A DNA stretch of 64,000 nt from Ceratotherium simum simum (taxonomy: Eukaryota > Chordata > Mammalia > Perissodactyla > Rhinocerotidae). The notes beneath the pieces were generated by a model, which saw only the letters and a program-made list of their open reading frames with translations, was not told the DNA's origin and did not search any database. The DNA is taken from contig NW_004454178.1 of the NCBI RefSeq assembly GCF_000283155.1, positions 21,863,579-21,927,578 on the forward strand, written 5' to 3'. The position numbers and the translations under genes were made by a program. The stretch's first letter is position 1. Each line of letters begins with the position of its first letter. Shown one piece after another: positions 41,103 to 52,391 of this stretch.

Positions 41103-41105
<3 letters not shown>

Positions 41106-41137
<32 letters not shown>
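41106..41137 (+). repeat. (GT)16 microsatellite
   Basis: Sixteen uninterrupted gt dinucleotides lie in the intergenic interval. They produce spurious Thr-His and Cys-Val open frames on both strands. Confidence 0.97.
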
Positions 41138-41139
<2 letters not shown>

Positions 41140-41214
41140 ATGCACCTGCGTGTGCGTGCACACACAAACTCTGCCTGCAGCCCTCCTTGTTTTCCTCTGT
41201 CCTACTCTGAAATG

Positions 41215-43110
41215 CAGTGGCCATTTCAGACCTCCACTATCCTCAAAACCTCTGGCTCCCCCTGTGGCACCTTCTCCTTCTTTACTCTTGGCAAATAGCC
41301 TTACTTCCTGCCTCGCCATTCCCACAGGTGCTCACTCAACCTTCCTCTTCCAGATTTAAGGACCTCCCTACACCTGGACCCCTACTTTGCTCCTTCCTTC
41401 TCATTGCAACTGAGGCACTGCCCCTTGTCTTCTCCAAGTCAATTCCTTCATCCCCTCCATGCTTCTCAGGAAGCTTCTAGGATTGGTTACTCCTCCCCAC
41501 TTTCCTTTAACCTCTTCCCTTCTCAACTGAGTACTTCCCATTGGAAGTATTTCCATTTGCTCAAAGCTTTCCCATCCTCAAATACAAAACCTCTGCCTCC
41601 TTCTTTCCACTTCCCTGCCTCCTCCCTTTCATAGTCTGAGTTCTCACAGATGTTGTCCGTATAATCATGGTCTCCGTCTCTTTCCCTCTCACTCACAGCT
41701 TAGCCTTCTGCAGTCGGCTTCAGCCCTCATTCCCCACAAAACTCCTCTTCCTAGGATTGCCAGTGAGATCAGTGTCTTTGCATCCAATGACATTTTTCAG
41801 TCTTCCTCTGACTTCTCTGCACATTTGACACTGTTGATGGCTTCCTCCTTCCTTCTTCCTCTCGTCTCTCGGCTTTCAGGAAAACACTGTCTATGGGTTT
41901 TCTTCCTATCTTTGATGGCACCTTCTCAGTCATCTTTGCAACTCATTCCACTCTACTGGTCTATTAACGTTGGCTTTCTCAGAGCTCCATCCCAGGCTCT
42001 CTCCTCCTACCACCCTTGGTCCTCGGGCTCACACTCATTGCTTCAGGGACCGTCTAGATGAGGTTGATTCCCAGACGTACAACTCCATCCAGACTTCCCA
42101 CCTGAGCCCCACACCTGCTTATCCAATTGGCTGGCATCTCTACTTACACTCTACCATTCTACCAACTGTGCCAGCCAGACATCCTGGAGTCATCACTGGT
42201 GCCCTCTTTCCTCTCACTTCACATCCTGTAGATTGTATTCTCTAAATATCTCTTAAATCCGACCACTTCTCTCCTTCTCTACTGCTCCTGCCCTTGTCTA
42301 AGCCACTGTTTGCTTTGCCTAAACCACGGTAATAGATTCCACCTCCTCCCTGTTCAGCTGTTCACTTCCTTTAAACTCTTTTCCACATCTAGGTCAAAGT
42401 GGTCTCCTCAAAATGAGAAGCTGATTGTGTGACACTGTAGTTTAAAACCCTTAAGTAGCTTCCCCTTGCTTCTGGGATAACGATGGAGGTTGTTAGCAGA
42501 GACTGCACGGCTCAGCCTACTCTGGTCCTGTTCACTGTTCTAGCCTTGTCTGATACACGTTCCCCTCCCTGAACTCTGACCCCCACAATTCCTCCTAGGG
42601 CACTATTGAGATGGAAAAGGGGTACTATTAATGATTAGTCTGGGACAACAGGCATGAAACAGGACTGTCTTGGGAAAACTATGCCTCTCCCATCAGGGGA
42701 TGGCATACTCCCTCCTGCCCCAGGGCCTTTGCTCATTCTATCCCATCTGCCTGGGGCTCTTCTTTCCCTCATCAACTCCAGCTCACTCTTCAACTCTCAT
42801 CCCAAGCTTCACTTTTCGGGAAAGATTTTCTTGACTCCCTACCTGAAATTCTCCTGTGACACACTTTTGTAGCACCCCCTATGATATACCTGCACGGTGC
42901 CATTCAGCCCTCCATTGAGGTTCTTCATCACTGTTTTGCATGCAGTTATGTGATCATGGATGAACACTTATCTTCCCCACTAAAGTAAGCTCCCTGAAGT
43001 CAGGAACCGTGTCAGGGTTGGTCCACTGCCGTGTATCCAGCAAGCAGCTCAGTGCCTGGCATATGATTGCTAAATATTGTTCAGTAGGTGGGTGAATGAA
43101 TAAATCAGGT
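41215..43110 (+). repeat. Long L2 LINE relic (about 1.9 kb)
   Basis: L2 features occur in order. The decayed ORF2 C-terminal region lies around 41900-42200 (ctcagagctccatcccaggc, ttcccagacgtacaactcca). The middle 3' region covers 42360-42760. The end is ctccctgaagtcaggaacc and cagtgcctggcatatgattg, then gggtgaatgaataaat. All frames are broken. Confidence 0.75.
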
Positions 43111-44459
43111 GACTCCTGGGAAATGATTATCCATTGGTTTCTCATGTTTCTGCACATCTGTCTTTGTTTCTCACCAGGATTCAAGGATTTTCAGATGATG
43201 AGCAGCCTTGGAAGACAAAGACGATGTCTCCCTTCAGAACAAAGGACAAGTGTGCTATCTTTCCAACGTTAAGAAAGATAACGTCTTCCTCTAGGGAGAA
43301 GGACAGACATGCCTACTGCCCCTTAGAAAAGATTCGGGTTCTCTAAGATCAGTGTTCTTCTTCTGCGACATAATTGGCTTCATGTGCAGGTACAATCGGG
43401 TTCTTCTCATGCCGCCTATGGGAACCGGGGCTCAGGAAACCAATGGAAAACATGCTGCTACTCTGGCCACTGCTGTGAGTAATAAGCTGTCCTTCTTCTC
43501 CGACACAGGAGTCTTGAGTCTTCTCCCAGCATCCACAGCGGTCGCGTGTTCGTGAAATCCCAGAGCTTTCCCAGTTCTTAACACTAATTAGAGTAATTAT
43601 ATTTTATTCATTTTGCACATTTCTTGGATTTCGGTATCAAGATGTGAAGAAATGAAACCTGGGGATGCCTTGGGTACAAAGCCCTGCTCTTTCTTCCACA
43701 TAGACAAACGGCATCCGTGCCATCGCTCCACGTGATAATCTCAAGTAAGCAATGGTTTTGTTGACCATCTCTCTTATTTTCTCTCTTTTTGTATGTTCTC
43801 TTTTTTCTCCTAATTTTGTAATTTTTCCCCCTTACGTCTTTAATCTATGTTGTATTCCCTTTTAGATGGTTAAACTAATTTCTCCCCAGTGTTAGTTGAA
43901 TTTTATAGGGGACTCTTAAAGAGGAAAAATATTCAAGGTTTAGTTAAGTATGGTAGGAAAAGCCCCGGATCAGAAGTTAGGAGATATGCTTTTAGATCCA
44001 TTCGGGCATAACTAGTTATGTGACACTGGGCAGGTCAGGGAACTCCGGTTTTCTCATCTGAACTCACTCATTCACTCACTCATTCATTCAACGATCACTT
44101 ACTGAATTATTTGAAATAAATGACATCATTGCTGCCTTCAAAGGACTCACATTCTAATGAGGGAGACAGACAAGAGAAGTCAAGCTCCTAACACATGTGA
44201 AAGGTGCAATAATAGAGGAAATCCTGGAGAGCCACTGCAGGGCCCATGGGGGTGGGCAGAGGAGCAAGAGAGGGTCAGAGTAAGCCATGCAGATGACTGG
44301 GGCCTCAGCTGGGTCTGCAGGCAAGTGATTGGCCATGAAGAAGCCAGGAAGGGGGCTTTAGTTAAAGGAAGGAGAAAATCCTTACAATTCCTGTTGAGCC
44401 TTTTCCTTACCTACCAGGCTCCACGACTGCAATCAATTCCCCCAAACCTACAGTGGTGT

Positions 44460-46035
44460 TCCTAGGGGAGAGTCTTTATAAACCTTAGGGCCACAGCAAG
44501 TGTACCTTGCAGAAGGCAGTATAACAACACCATGAAGAGCCCATGGACCCGTCTCCACCGTTAGCCATACAGTCTGGGCCCAGCCTTCTTGTCTGCCAAA
44601 GGGGGTCACATTAGGATCCCTCACGGGGTGGTTGTGGGATGTGAATGCTCGGCACAGCCCTTGGCACATGGCAAACATCCACGTGACTGCATCAAAATCA
44701 GAGGACTACTTTGGAAATTATTCATGCACTTTCTTTTGTGCCTCTTTGAGAACACGAGCATCTCGCCAGTTGGCCCAGGATCTCCATCTGCCTGGGGATG
44801 GGAGGAGGGAATGGAGATTAGAAACATCTCAGAATCATGCAGAGAGGCAGAGTAATTCTCAGTTTCTAATGTGTGTAATAGGATTAGGCAGCAGGAGGTT
44901 AGCCTTGAAAGGCAGGACATCATCTTGAGGTGGTATTACAAGTTCTTCATTCTATCTTGAGTCTTCTCCTACCAATACCTTCATCACAGTCTTGAGAAGG
45001 AAGACAAGGGCAATTCAGGGCATCTGGTGAGAAGATACAAGACTATCTTTATTATGTACATCTATGTGATTAAATAAAAAGAGTTTAACAGCCTCAGTCA
45101 GTAGGAGTTGGCTGTTCTATACGGAAGCCTGCAGGAAGACAGAGCCGTGCTGGCCCCAGACAGCCCCTACTCCCCATGTTCTTCAAACAAGCATATGCTT
45201 GGAAAATGACGGTTCTGGAAATATCCAGAAAACGTATTTAGTATTTCTTATTAATTTCAGAGAGGTACAAAGCAACCCCAAGGATTTGGAATCATCACAG
45301 AAGCTTTTACATAAATCTTTGGAGTTCATTCAAGGGCTGAGCCTGCAAACATGCCCACTGGTTTACATTTTTAAAAGGAAAGTGGATTGTTTTCAATTAT
45401 CTGGATTCCACTCTCATGGAAATGCTATTGTGCTTACAAGGGGTTAGCACAGGGTTGGATGTGGTTATTGGAAGTGTAAAAGTCTGCCAGTTATCCTTCA
45501 ATTGGGGGTGATTGAGCTCTTTTGTTTTCTTTGCTCTTAAGTGGTACTTACTTGCTGGTTGTGAAAATGGAAACAGACACCGGGTTTGAGCTGAGTGGCA
45601 AAGATGCTGATAAGGCATGTCATTGCATCTCCCCCTTCTCTTCATAAAAGGATGACACATGGTGGTGTTGTGCATTCAAAAGATAAAGAGGTGATCGCTG
45701 TTAAATATTTGAGGCATTTTCTCCTAGCCTTGAAATTTTAAATTTAATTTCTTTCCTTTCCAAAATAATATTCGACAGATTTTAAAAAGCCAGAAAACAC
45801 CACAAGGCTTGCAGTGAAAAATAGCAATCCTTGCCCTAACCAAGAACAGAGGCAAACACTGGAAAGTCTTCTGCTCATTTGTTCTGCTTTTTTATTTTCC
45901 TGTTTCTAAATAATAGGCTTTTACTGTTATTGATTTTTCAATTCTCGTGGCTTTCTGCTGTGGGAGATGAGGACCCAGTTCTTTTATGACCTCCCCCTCC
46001 CCACCTCCAGGCAATAAACACTCCTCTGACCCTCC
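44460..46035. other. Intergenic, no gene seen
   Basis: I find no exon structure, RNA gene or confidently named repeat here. Open frames are below 105 codons and overlap on both strands, as expected by chance. Confidence 0.45.
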
Positions 46036-46039
46036 GTCC

Positions 46040-46480
46040 TCCCAACTGTTATTGTTGGGTGTTTATATGATTGTGACCATGTAAATGCTGGTCACAGCAA
46101 CAGCTCTTTTCCTTCTGCAATTGTCACCCGTGCTCTGTGTCACATATTTGGGTTTCTACCTTCAGGGTACATGGCATGCCTTTTTTCCTGCTCCCTTTGA
46201 ACTTAGATGGAGTCATATGACTAGATCTGTCAATAACCTCCAGAGCATTTAATTGCTGGTGTGAAATTCTCCAGGGCTCTCTTTGCATCTGGCACTGCTA
46301 ACCACCAGCGTTCAAGAAGATGGGTGCTCTACCAGCCTGGATCATTCTGTGACTATGATGAACACAGCCCCATTTTCAACCAGCAGTGAGCAGGTAGCAT
46401 AAGCAAAAGATAAAATTTTGTTGTTTTAAGCTACTGCATTTTGGGGGATGTTTGTTACCACACTGTAACCAAAGTTTTCC
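46040..46480 (+). mobile_element. MaLR/MLT1-like LTR relic
   Basis: The 3' end has ttttgttgttttaagctact followed by ttttgggggatgtttgttac, typical of MLT1-class LTRs. The body is decayed. No internal retroviral genes are visible. Confidence 0.65.
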
Positions 46481-46729
46481 TAACTGATAATTCTTTCTTG
46501 AACAAATGTTTATTTTTCCTGGAAATAACAATGCCTCTTTTAAAAAGCTTGCTTACTTTTCTCTATATCCATCAGAAATATAACTCTGAACTCTCCACTA
46601 AAAGCATAATTCTCTTTTCAGTATTCTTTATTAGGGACTCTATTAATTTTGTCTTTTCTTTGGGACTCTCCATTCAGGAGTTGCCCTCCAGTCTTCCTGG
46701 AGATCCCCTTCACGTCTCTACTGTGGAGC

Positions 46730-47125
46730 ATAAATCCCCTGGTTCCTGCAACTCAAGCTGGCAAAGATTATTAGTTACTACCCCAACATCTAGTCTCCCA
46801 GTTAATGGATCACATTTTCTAGCCTCCCTTGTAGTAGATTGGCTCTGTAACTTATTTTTGGCCAATGAGATGTAAGCAGTAATGTTGTGCGTGACTTTTG
46901 GAAAGTGTCCTTAAAGAGAAGAGGCTCACCTTTCTCTGTCCTGTCCTTCATCAAGCTACATGGGATAGAATGTGATGGCTGGAGGTCCAGCCACCATTTT
47001 GGGCCATAATAACAAGGGTATCTTGAAGGAGTCTAGGTCCCTAGAATTGTGGAGTCACCAAACAAGCACTGGACTGCTTATCACCACACTTTTATTTTTT
47101 TAAATGTGAGAAATAAACTTCTATC
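46730..47125 (+). mobile_element. Second MaLR-like LTR relic
   Basis: Phrases tggccaatgagatgtaagca, cagccaccattttgggcc and gagaaataaacttctatctt are typical of MLT1-class LTRs. It lies about 250 bases from the preceding LTR in the same orientation, with no coding sequence between them. Confidence 0.6.
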
Positions 47126-47289
47126 TTATTTGACCTAATATTAAATTTTTGGTCACATGAGGATGAAGCTAATTCAAACTGATCCTTCCTTTTGCTTAGC
47201 TAATTCCCTTGTTTTGCTGAAGCACATCCTCTTAGCCATGGTTTGGTCGGGAAATAGAAGCAACTCTATATATTCCAGGTTTTAATGCA

Positions 47290-47545
47290 ACAAAGAAATT
47301 GTTAGATCATTACTTCACACAGTTTATCAAAATTAATTCCAAATGGATTAAATAATTAAATGTAAAAAGGGAAATCATAACATATAGGTAAACATTTATA
47401 TGATTCTGAGCTGGAAGAAGACCTTCTAAAGATGACACTAGTAGAAACCAATAACGAGTGGAGTGGCTTTAAAACAAAAATAAAATCATTTATAAGACAT
47501 AAAACACCAAAGACAAATTAAAATGAACAGGAAACCATGATTAAA
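47290..47545 (+). repeat. Old L1-like relic
   Basis: A-rich sequence carries caaatggattaaataattaa and aaaccaataacgagtggag-like L1/HAL1 wording. No open frame remains. Confidence 0.45.
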
Positions 47546-47576
47546 ACTCAGGGCTGCTGATCAGATGTTCTTTCCT

Positions 47577-47797
47577 TTGGCCAGGGTGTCTCAACCTCGG
47601 CCCTATTGATGTTTTGAACTGGATGACTGCTTGTTATGGGGACTGTCCCGTGCACTGTAGGATGTTCAGCATCATCTCTGGCTTCTACCCGCTAGAGGCC
47701 AGTAGCACTCTCTCTCCCAGTTGTTGACAACCGAAAATATGTCCAGACATCACCATATGTCCTGAGGGGCAAATTCACCCACGACTGAGAACCTCTG
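47577..47797 (-). mobile_element. MER20-like hAT-Charlie element
   Basis: The ends are inverted relatives: gggtgtctcaacctcggccc on the left and cacgactgagaacctctg on the right. The middle tgtaggatgttcagcatc and gttgacaaccgaaaatatgt match MER20-type elements as I recall them. MER20 copies are known to act as enhancers or insulators in some mammalian tissues; nothing here shows activity. Confidence 0.7.
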
Positions 47798-47985
47798 TTT
47801 AGAAGCAGAATCAGAGAGTGCATCAGAATCTCCTGGAGGACTTGTAAACGCACGCGGCTGGGTCTTCTCCCCAGTGTCTGATGTGGGTCCGAGGTGGGGT
47901 TTGAGAATCTGCATTTTCAGTAAGTTCCCAGGTGGTTCTGAAGCTGCTGGTGTGGGGACCACACTGAGAACCTCTGATCTATGCT
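47798..47985 (-). mobile_element. MER5-like hAT-Charlie element
   Basis: The body has catcagaatctcctggagg, ggtttgagaatctgcatttt and ccaggtggttctgaagctgc, ending cacactgagaacctctgatc. It abuts the MER20-like element with no spacer, and both share the terminal words gagaacctctg. Confidence 0.7.
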
Positions 47986-48439
47986 ACTTTGCTGGCCACT
48001 AAATATGTCATCCCCTATAAAACAGAAGTAACAACAATATTGACATTTCCAGAACATGGAAAGGTGCAACTTCAGGCAATCCTCTTGAGAATGGAGTTCA
48101 GGAGTTTAGAAACCACTCTCTTACAAGAAATTGGAAAACAGCTGTAAAATTTGTGGTTTATGGATCAGATGAAGGTTTGGTTTACATTTGCTCTACATTT
48201 AGTGATTTTTCTCAAATAATATTATTATAGAGATGACCAAATTGAAAAGAAATAATCTCAAGAGAAACAATAAAGGTGATAGCATTAAATCTTATTGGTC
48301 TATGAGATGGACATCCACCATCTTTATTCAGTGTTTTCCCAATTGCTTGTTAAGCTTCCTGTGATGAATTTTATATAAACTTCCAGAGGCTATATAAGAA
48401 AATCTGTACAACCCTCTTCACTTAGTGCCACATAATTTT

Positions 48440-48845
48440 TAATACCTTAACTAAACAATTTTTGTTGGAACAGCAGAAAACTGCTGGAATGAATGCTGAT
48501 TGGAGAAAGAATAATGAAAGAAATCGTTATGGCCTGAATTTCAGGGAATGGCTTATATTTAATCTTCTAGATTTACCAGACATGACGGAACTCTGCAGAG
48601 GCATTTTTAGATCATTGCTTTTTAGCACTAATCAGCGTCTGTTCTGCATGCCTGGTGCTGATGTGTATTGTAGCCAAGTGAATCCGAGAAATAAAATGAT
48701 CTATTCTTGCACCAGCAAGCTGCAAACAAAATCAATAGCCCTGTGCTGGCAACATTCTTTTATTGTTGTCTCCTTAATATCCTCTACTCTTTTGCAATTA
48801 CTTTTATTATTACTGCTCGTTTAATGAGACCCTGGAGTTTGGAGC
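48440..48845. other. Repeat-poor intergenic block with a 120-codon open frame
   Basis: The frame at 48462-48824 can only start from a non-ATG triplet at that position and ends in a leucine run encoded by ttattattact-like sequence. I see no splice sites, Kozak context or family resemblance. I read it as non-coding, possibly conserved, intergenic DNA. Confidence 0.25.
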
Positions 48846-50689
48846 CAGATGGTGCAGTTAGTTAAATCTGAAAGACTCTAATGGAATTTGAGTTCAAACC
48901 AGGTTAAGAGTAATAGAATTACAAATCTTAGTGGTATCATCTCAGAGCACACTGCTCTGTGTACCTTTTACATACCAGAAATCAGTGCAGGCTTCAAACA
49001 GAAAGACTTGGATTAAGGTTCAGAGACACCAAGTGTGCTCACTCATTCATTCAACAAATATTTAATCGTGTTCCTATCTGGGTGCTGCAGTATAGCATAA
49101 ACAAGACAAGCATGGTCCCTGCCTCATGAAGCTTGTAGTCTACTAGGAGAGAAGGACAATATCAAACAAACAAGCCAGATTGTTCTGCATCACCATAAGT
49201 GCTAGGAAGGAGAAAGCAGAGAGCTGACAAGGAGAGGGAGAGGAGAAAGAAGTTTAGGAGGGTGGCCATGGAAGCTCTCTGAGGAGATGGGAAGGAACTG
49301 ATAAATAAATGGCAAGCAATAGGATATATTGGAGCATATGAGGAAGCCATTTGGTGTAAAACTAATTCTGCCTGACCTTGTTTTTCCAAAAGTGCTTGTG
49401 GCCTTTGAACATGCATTGTGTATCTGCTTTAAGCATTTACCACATCCCAAAGACAAGAACAAATGCCCTTAAGATAAGGATGCAACTTGCCCCACATTGG
49501 CATTTCCTTAAGGATAAGCATTTCTCCCTAGGATAGGATTTGATTGCTGCGTTCATCCTGTGACCACCCAACTCCAGACAGCAGACCTGCTACCTGCTGT
49601 GCTCATCAATCGCTGTGCTGGCAGGGTGATCTTGTGACTATTGTAAAAGGGACATTGCAATCATATGTGATACAAGCTCTTTGATGGTATATAACCTCTC
49701 TGTACACTCCACTTCTTTGGTGCCCTTCCTTCCTTGGGGAAGGAAGGCCCTGGGCTATATGGTCCTCAAATTTGGCTCATAATAAACTCGTCCTAATTTT
49801 GATTTATAGATTGATTATGGATTATGTGCATCAACAGAGCTGACTAGGGGAAAGCAAGAGGAATGTCATTATTGTTTGCTGGAAGGAATAGCATGTGCAA
49901 AGGTCATGGAATGGAAGTCATTTTGTGTCCCCGAGGAATTGCAAGGACACTGTATGGCTGGAACGTAGTGAAGGAAATAGGGTGACCCAGGATGAGCCCA
50001 GAAGCTGCTGGACCCAGAGATGCTGCTGCATGGGGTGCATGGGCAGTTAGATGCTGAGATTGTCCAGGGATTTTTCATATACCTTTGTGCAAATGTGCTC
50101 ATGAATAAGACTCGTAGAAAGAAGGCTTTTCGGGTCAGGACAGTCAATATTCATGATCTGGGCAATATGTAAGTCAGAGCATGATTTTAAACCTTTGTGC
50201 AGAGGGCAGGTGAAACAGAGGCAATCTTTTGATTAATAAAGTCGCTTTACGTAGTAGGAGTAATTTAAAATTTCCACTACTGCAATTCCTGTAGGGCACA
50301 TCTGTTGTGTTAAATCAACCCAGCATCTCCTCCTCCTCCTCCTTCTTGTGGGTAACAGTGCCTGGCCTGCCTCTGGCAAGCATCACCTCCACACACCACA
50401 TCCTCTGTGAAATGACTACGGTCCCTTCCCCAGGATTTCCTTTCTGCTCTTTCTTCCTGGCCTGAGTCTCCTTCTCTCCTGTCGGATGCTTCTGCAGCTG
50501 TTGAGGCCCAGTTCAAAGAGACACATGACCACCCGGGAACCGAGGTCAGGAGGAGTGAGTGAACTGCCAATGTCCCCACCATCTCCAGGAATTCCTATAG
50601 CAATTTATGCTTCCCTTATTGGCACTTACATTTGCCTTGTTTAAGCAGGGTGAGCCAGATTATTAGTTCACTTAGATATTCTCTGCACC

Positions 50690-50805
50690 TGTTGCCTATA
50701 CATAGCAGATACTAAAAAATATTTATTGAATTCTTACTAGCAGTTACCATTTATTGAGTGATTAATTTGCCAAGCATGTTTCCAAGAGTTTGTGCTTTAA
50801 TCCTT
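50690..50805 (-). repeat. MIR SINE, first half
   Basis: Antisense MIR sequence: aaaatatttattgaattctt, ttgccaagcatgtttccaag, gctttaatccttatg. It breaks off where the LTR-like element starts and resumes at 51206. Confidence 0.75.
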
Positions 50806-51205
50806 ATGTTATGGTTAATTTTATGAATCAACTTGGCCATGGTGCCCAGATGTTTGGTCAAATATTATTCTGGGTGTTTCTGTGAAGATAATTTTTAGAT
50901 GAGATTAACATTTAAATCAGTAGACTTTGAGTAAAGCAGATTACTCTCTATCATGTGGGTGGGCCTCATGCAATCAGTTGAAGGTCTAAATAAACAAAGA
51001 TTGTCCTGCCTTGAGGAGGGAGGAATTGTGCCAGCAGGCGGCCTTTGGACTCTAACTGCAGCTCTTCCCTGAGTCTGCAGCCTGCGGGTCCACCCTGCAG
51101 ATTTTGGACTTGCCAGCCTCCACCATTGCATGGGCCAATTCCTTAAAATAAATCTATCTCTCTCTTTCCCTCTCCATACCTGGCCAATAATACACCCTAC
51201 ATCTG
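50806..51205 (+). mobile_element. LTR-like/MER-type repeat inserted in MIR
   Basis: The unit runs from atggttaattttatgaatca through gtgggtgggcctcatgcaat and gggccaattccttaaaataa to a short pyrimidine/TA tail. A reverse copy of the same family lies at 55968-56475. The open frame in both copies contains the shared words MRPTH and LNVNLI, which confirms the relationship. The family is not named with certainty. Confidence 0.7.
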
Positions 51206-51330
51206 ACCATTTATGCCCATTTTATAGATGAGGAAGTCGAAGTTCAGAGGCATTGAGTACCATGGCCAAGGGTACAGGCCTGACAAGTGTGGCACCAAGA
51301 GTCCAGCCCAGGTCTCTCGGAGCCACAGCA
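51206..51330 (-). repeat. MIR SINE, second half
   Basis: It continues the antisense MIR: cattttatagatgaggaagt, ccatggccaagggtacagg and gagtccagcccaggtctc. Confidence 0.75.
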
Positions 51331-52113
51331 CAGCACAGCTTCTTATGCGTGAATTGCAAGACTGAGAACACAATGACCTGCACGTAACACAAATTCTATT
51401 TACTATAAAGTTTCTCCCCTTTTTAATGATTCACAAACCAACTTGCAATCTTATAGTACATGAGAATCATCAATATGCAAACACCTTATTATCCAGGTGA
51501 AGCACAAACATGTCCATTAGCAGAGAAGGACGGTGGGCGGGAAGGTGTGTCACAGCCTTTCACTGCACAGCCTTTTACTTGCTTGGCATTTTTAGGTCCT
51601 AAAGATTAAATGATCTCCTTTACAGTCATAATTCCCAGAACAATCTTGAAATAACCACACAATTTTCATAAACAGTTGACTGCAAAATCTTTAGGAACAT
51701 GAGAGGGAACTAAACAAACAATTGAAAATGGACCATTTTGTGCAAAATGAGATTACACCCCTTCTGCCCAAAAATGAAATTAAAATAAACAGAAATAAGC
51801 AGTACATGTGGATGAAATTAACAGAGAAAAACAAACAGCCCACACTGAGCGCCTGAGCCCCGAGCCTTGGGCTAAAGTCCCAAGCTGAGGTCAAAACTTC
51901 AAAAGTGGCTTCAAACTGGCACCTTTCCATGGGAAAAGCCAGCAGTCAACATTCACCCCAGGATCAATCGTTTCTGTTTAAGCTACAGACTGCTGCAGTC
52001 AGAGAGAGCAAACCAGGTCATGATCAACAAACAGCTGCTCTCAGGAGGACCGGTCACCCCTGAACGCATAGAGACAACCTCCCTGGCTCTGAATTAAAGT
52101 TATTCTTCCCAGA

Positions 52114-52180
52114 ATGGAGAAGATGGTGATGAAGATGCTGATTGTGTTTGCTCTTGGAATGAACTACTGGTCTTGTGCAG
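52114..52180 (+). CDS. SPP2: SPP2 coding exon 1: signal peptide
   Basis: The start ATG has the context agaATGG, with a purine at -3 and G at +4, a good Kozak match. It encodes MEKMVMKMLIVFALGMNYWS, CA and one base of G23. The hydrophobic core is a typical signal peptide, and cleavage is expected near residue 23. Other in-frame ATGs at codons 4, 6 and 8 would shorten the n-region. The first is chosen because it matches the known protein. The donor gtaagg starts at 52181. Confidence 0.94.
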
Positions 52181-52266
52181 GTAAGGAACTCAATGCACGT
52201 AACGATTGGCGCTGCCCTGGCCCGTGTGTCTTGTCTCACCGTGTCCTCACGTCCTTGTGTGTCTAG

Positions 52267-52391
52267 GTTTCCCCGTGTACGACTACGACCAGTCCTCCTT
52301 GACAGAAGCCCTCAGCGCCTCTGTGGCGAAAGTGAATTCCCGGTCCTTGAGTCCATATCTGTTTCGGGCGTTCAGAAGCTCAATGAAAAGA
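52267..52391 (+). CDS. SPP2: SPP2 coding exon 2: mature N-terminus, cystatin domain start
   Basis: The acceptor gtctag ends at 52266 and the donor gtaagt starts at 52392. The intron to exon 1 is only 86 nt. The exon completes G23 and encodes F24 to R64: FPVYDYDQSS, LTEALSASVAKVNSRSLSPY and LFRAFRSSMKR. The amphipathic helix ALSASVAKVNS corresponds to the cystatin alpha helix. The next intron is 7.1 kb. Confidence 0.95.

Noticed and set aside
40688..41224. 178-codon minus-strand open frame with a Thr-His run
   Set aside because: The run is the (GT)16 microsatellite read in frame, and the remainder shows no coding character.
46040..47125. Possible endogenous provirus between two LTR-like relics
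   Set aside because: Only about 250 bases separate them and no gag, pol or env-like frame is present. They look like separate solo LTR relics.
48462..48824. 120-codon open frame in the intergenic interval
   Set aside because: It lacks an ATG at its start, has no splice or Kozak support, ends in a low-complexity leucine run and resembles no family I know.
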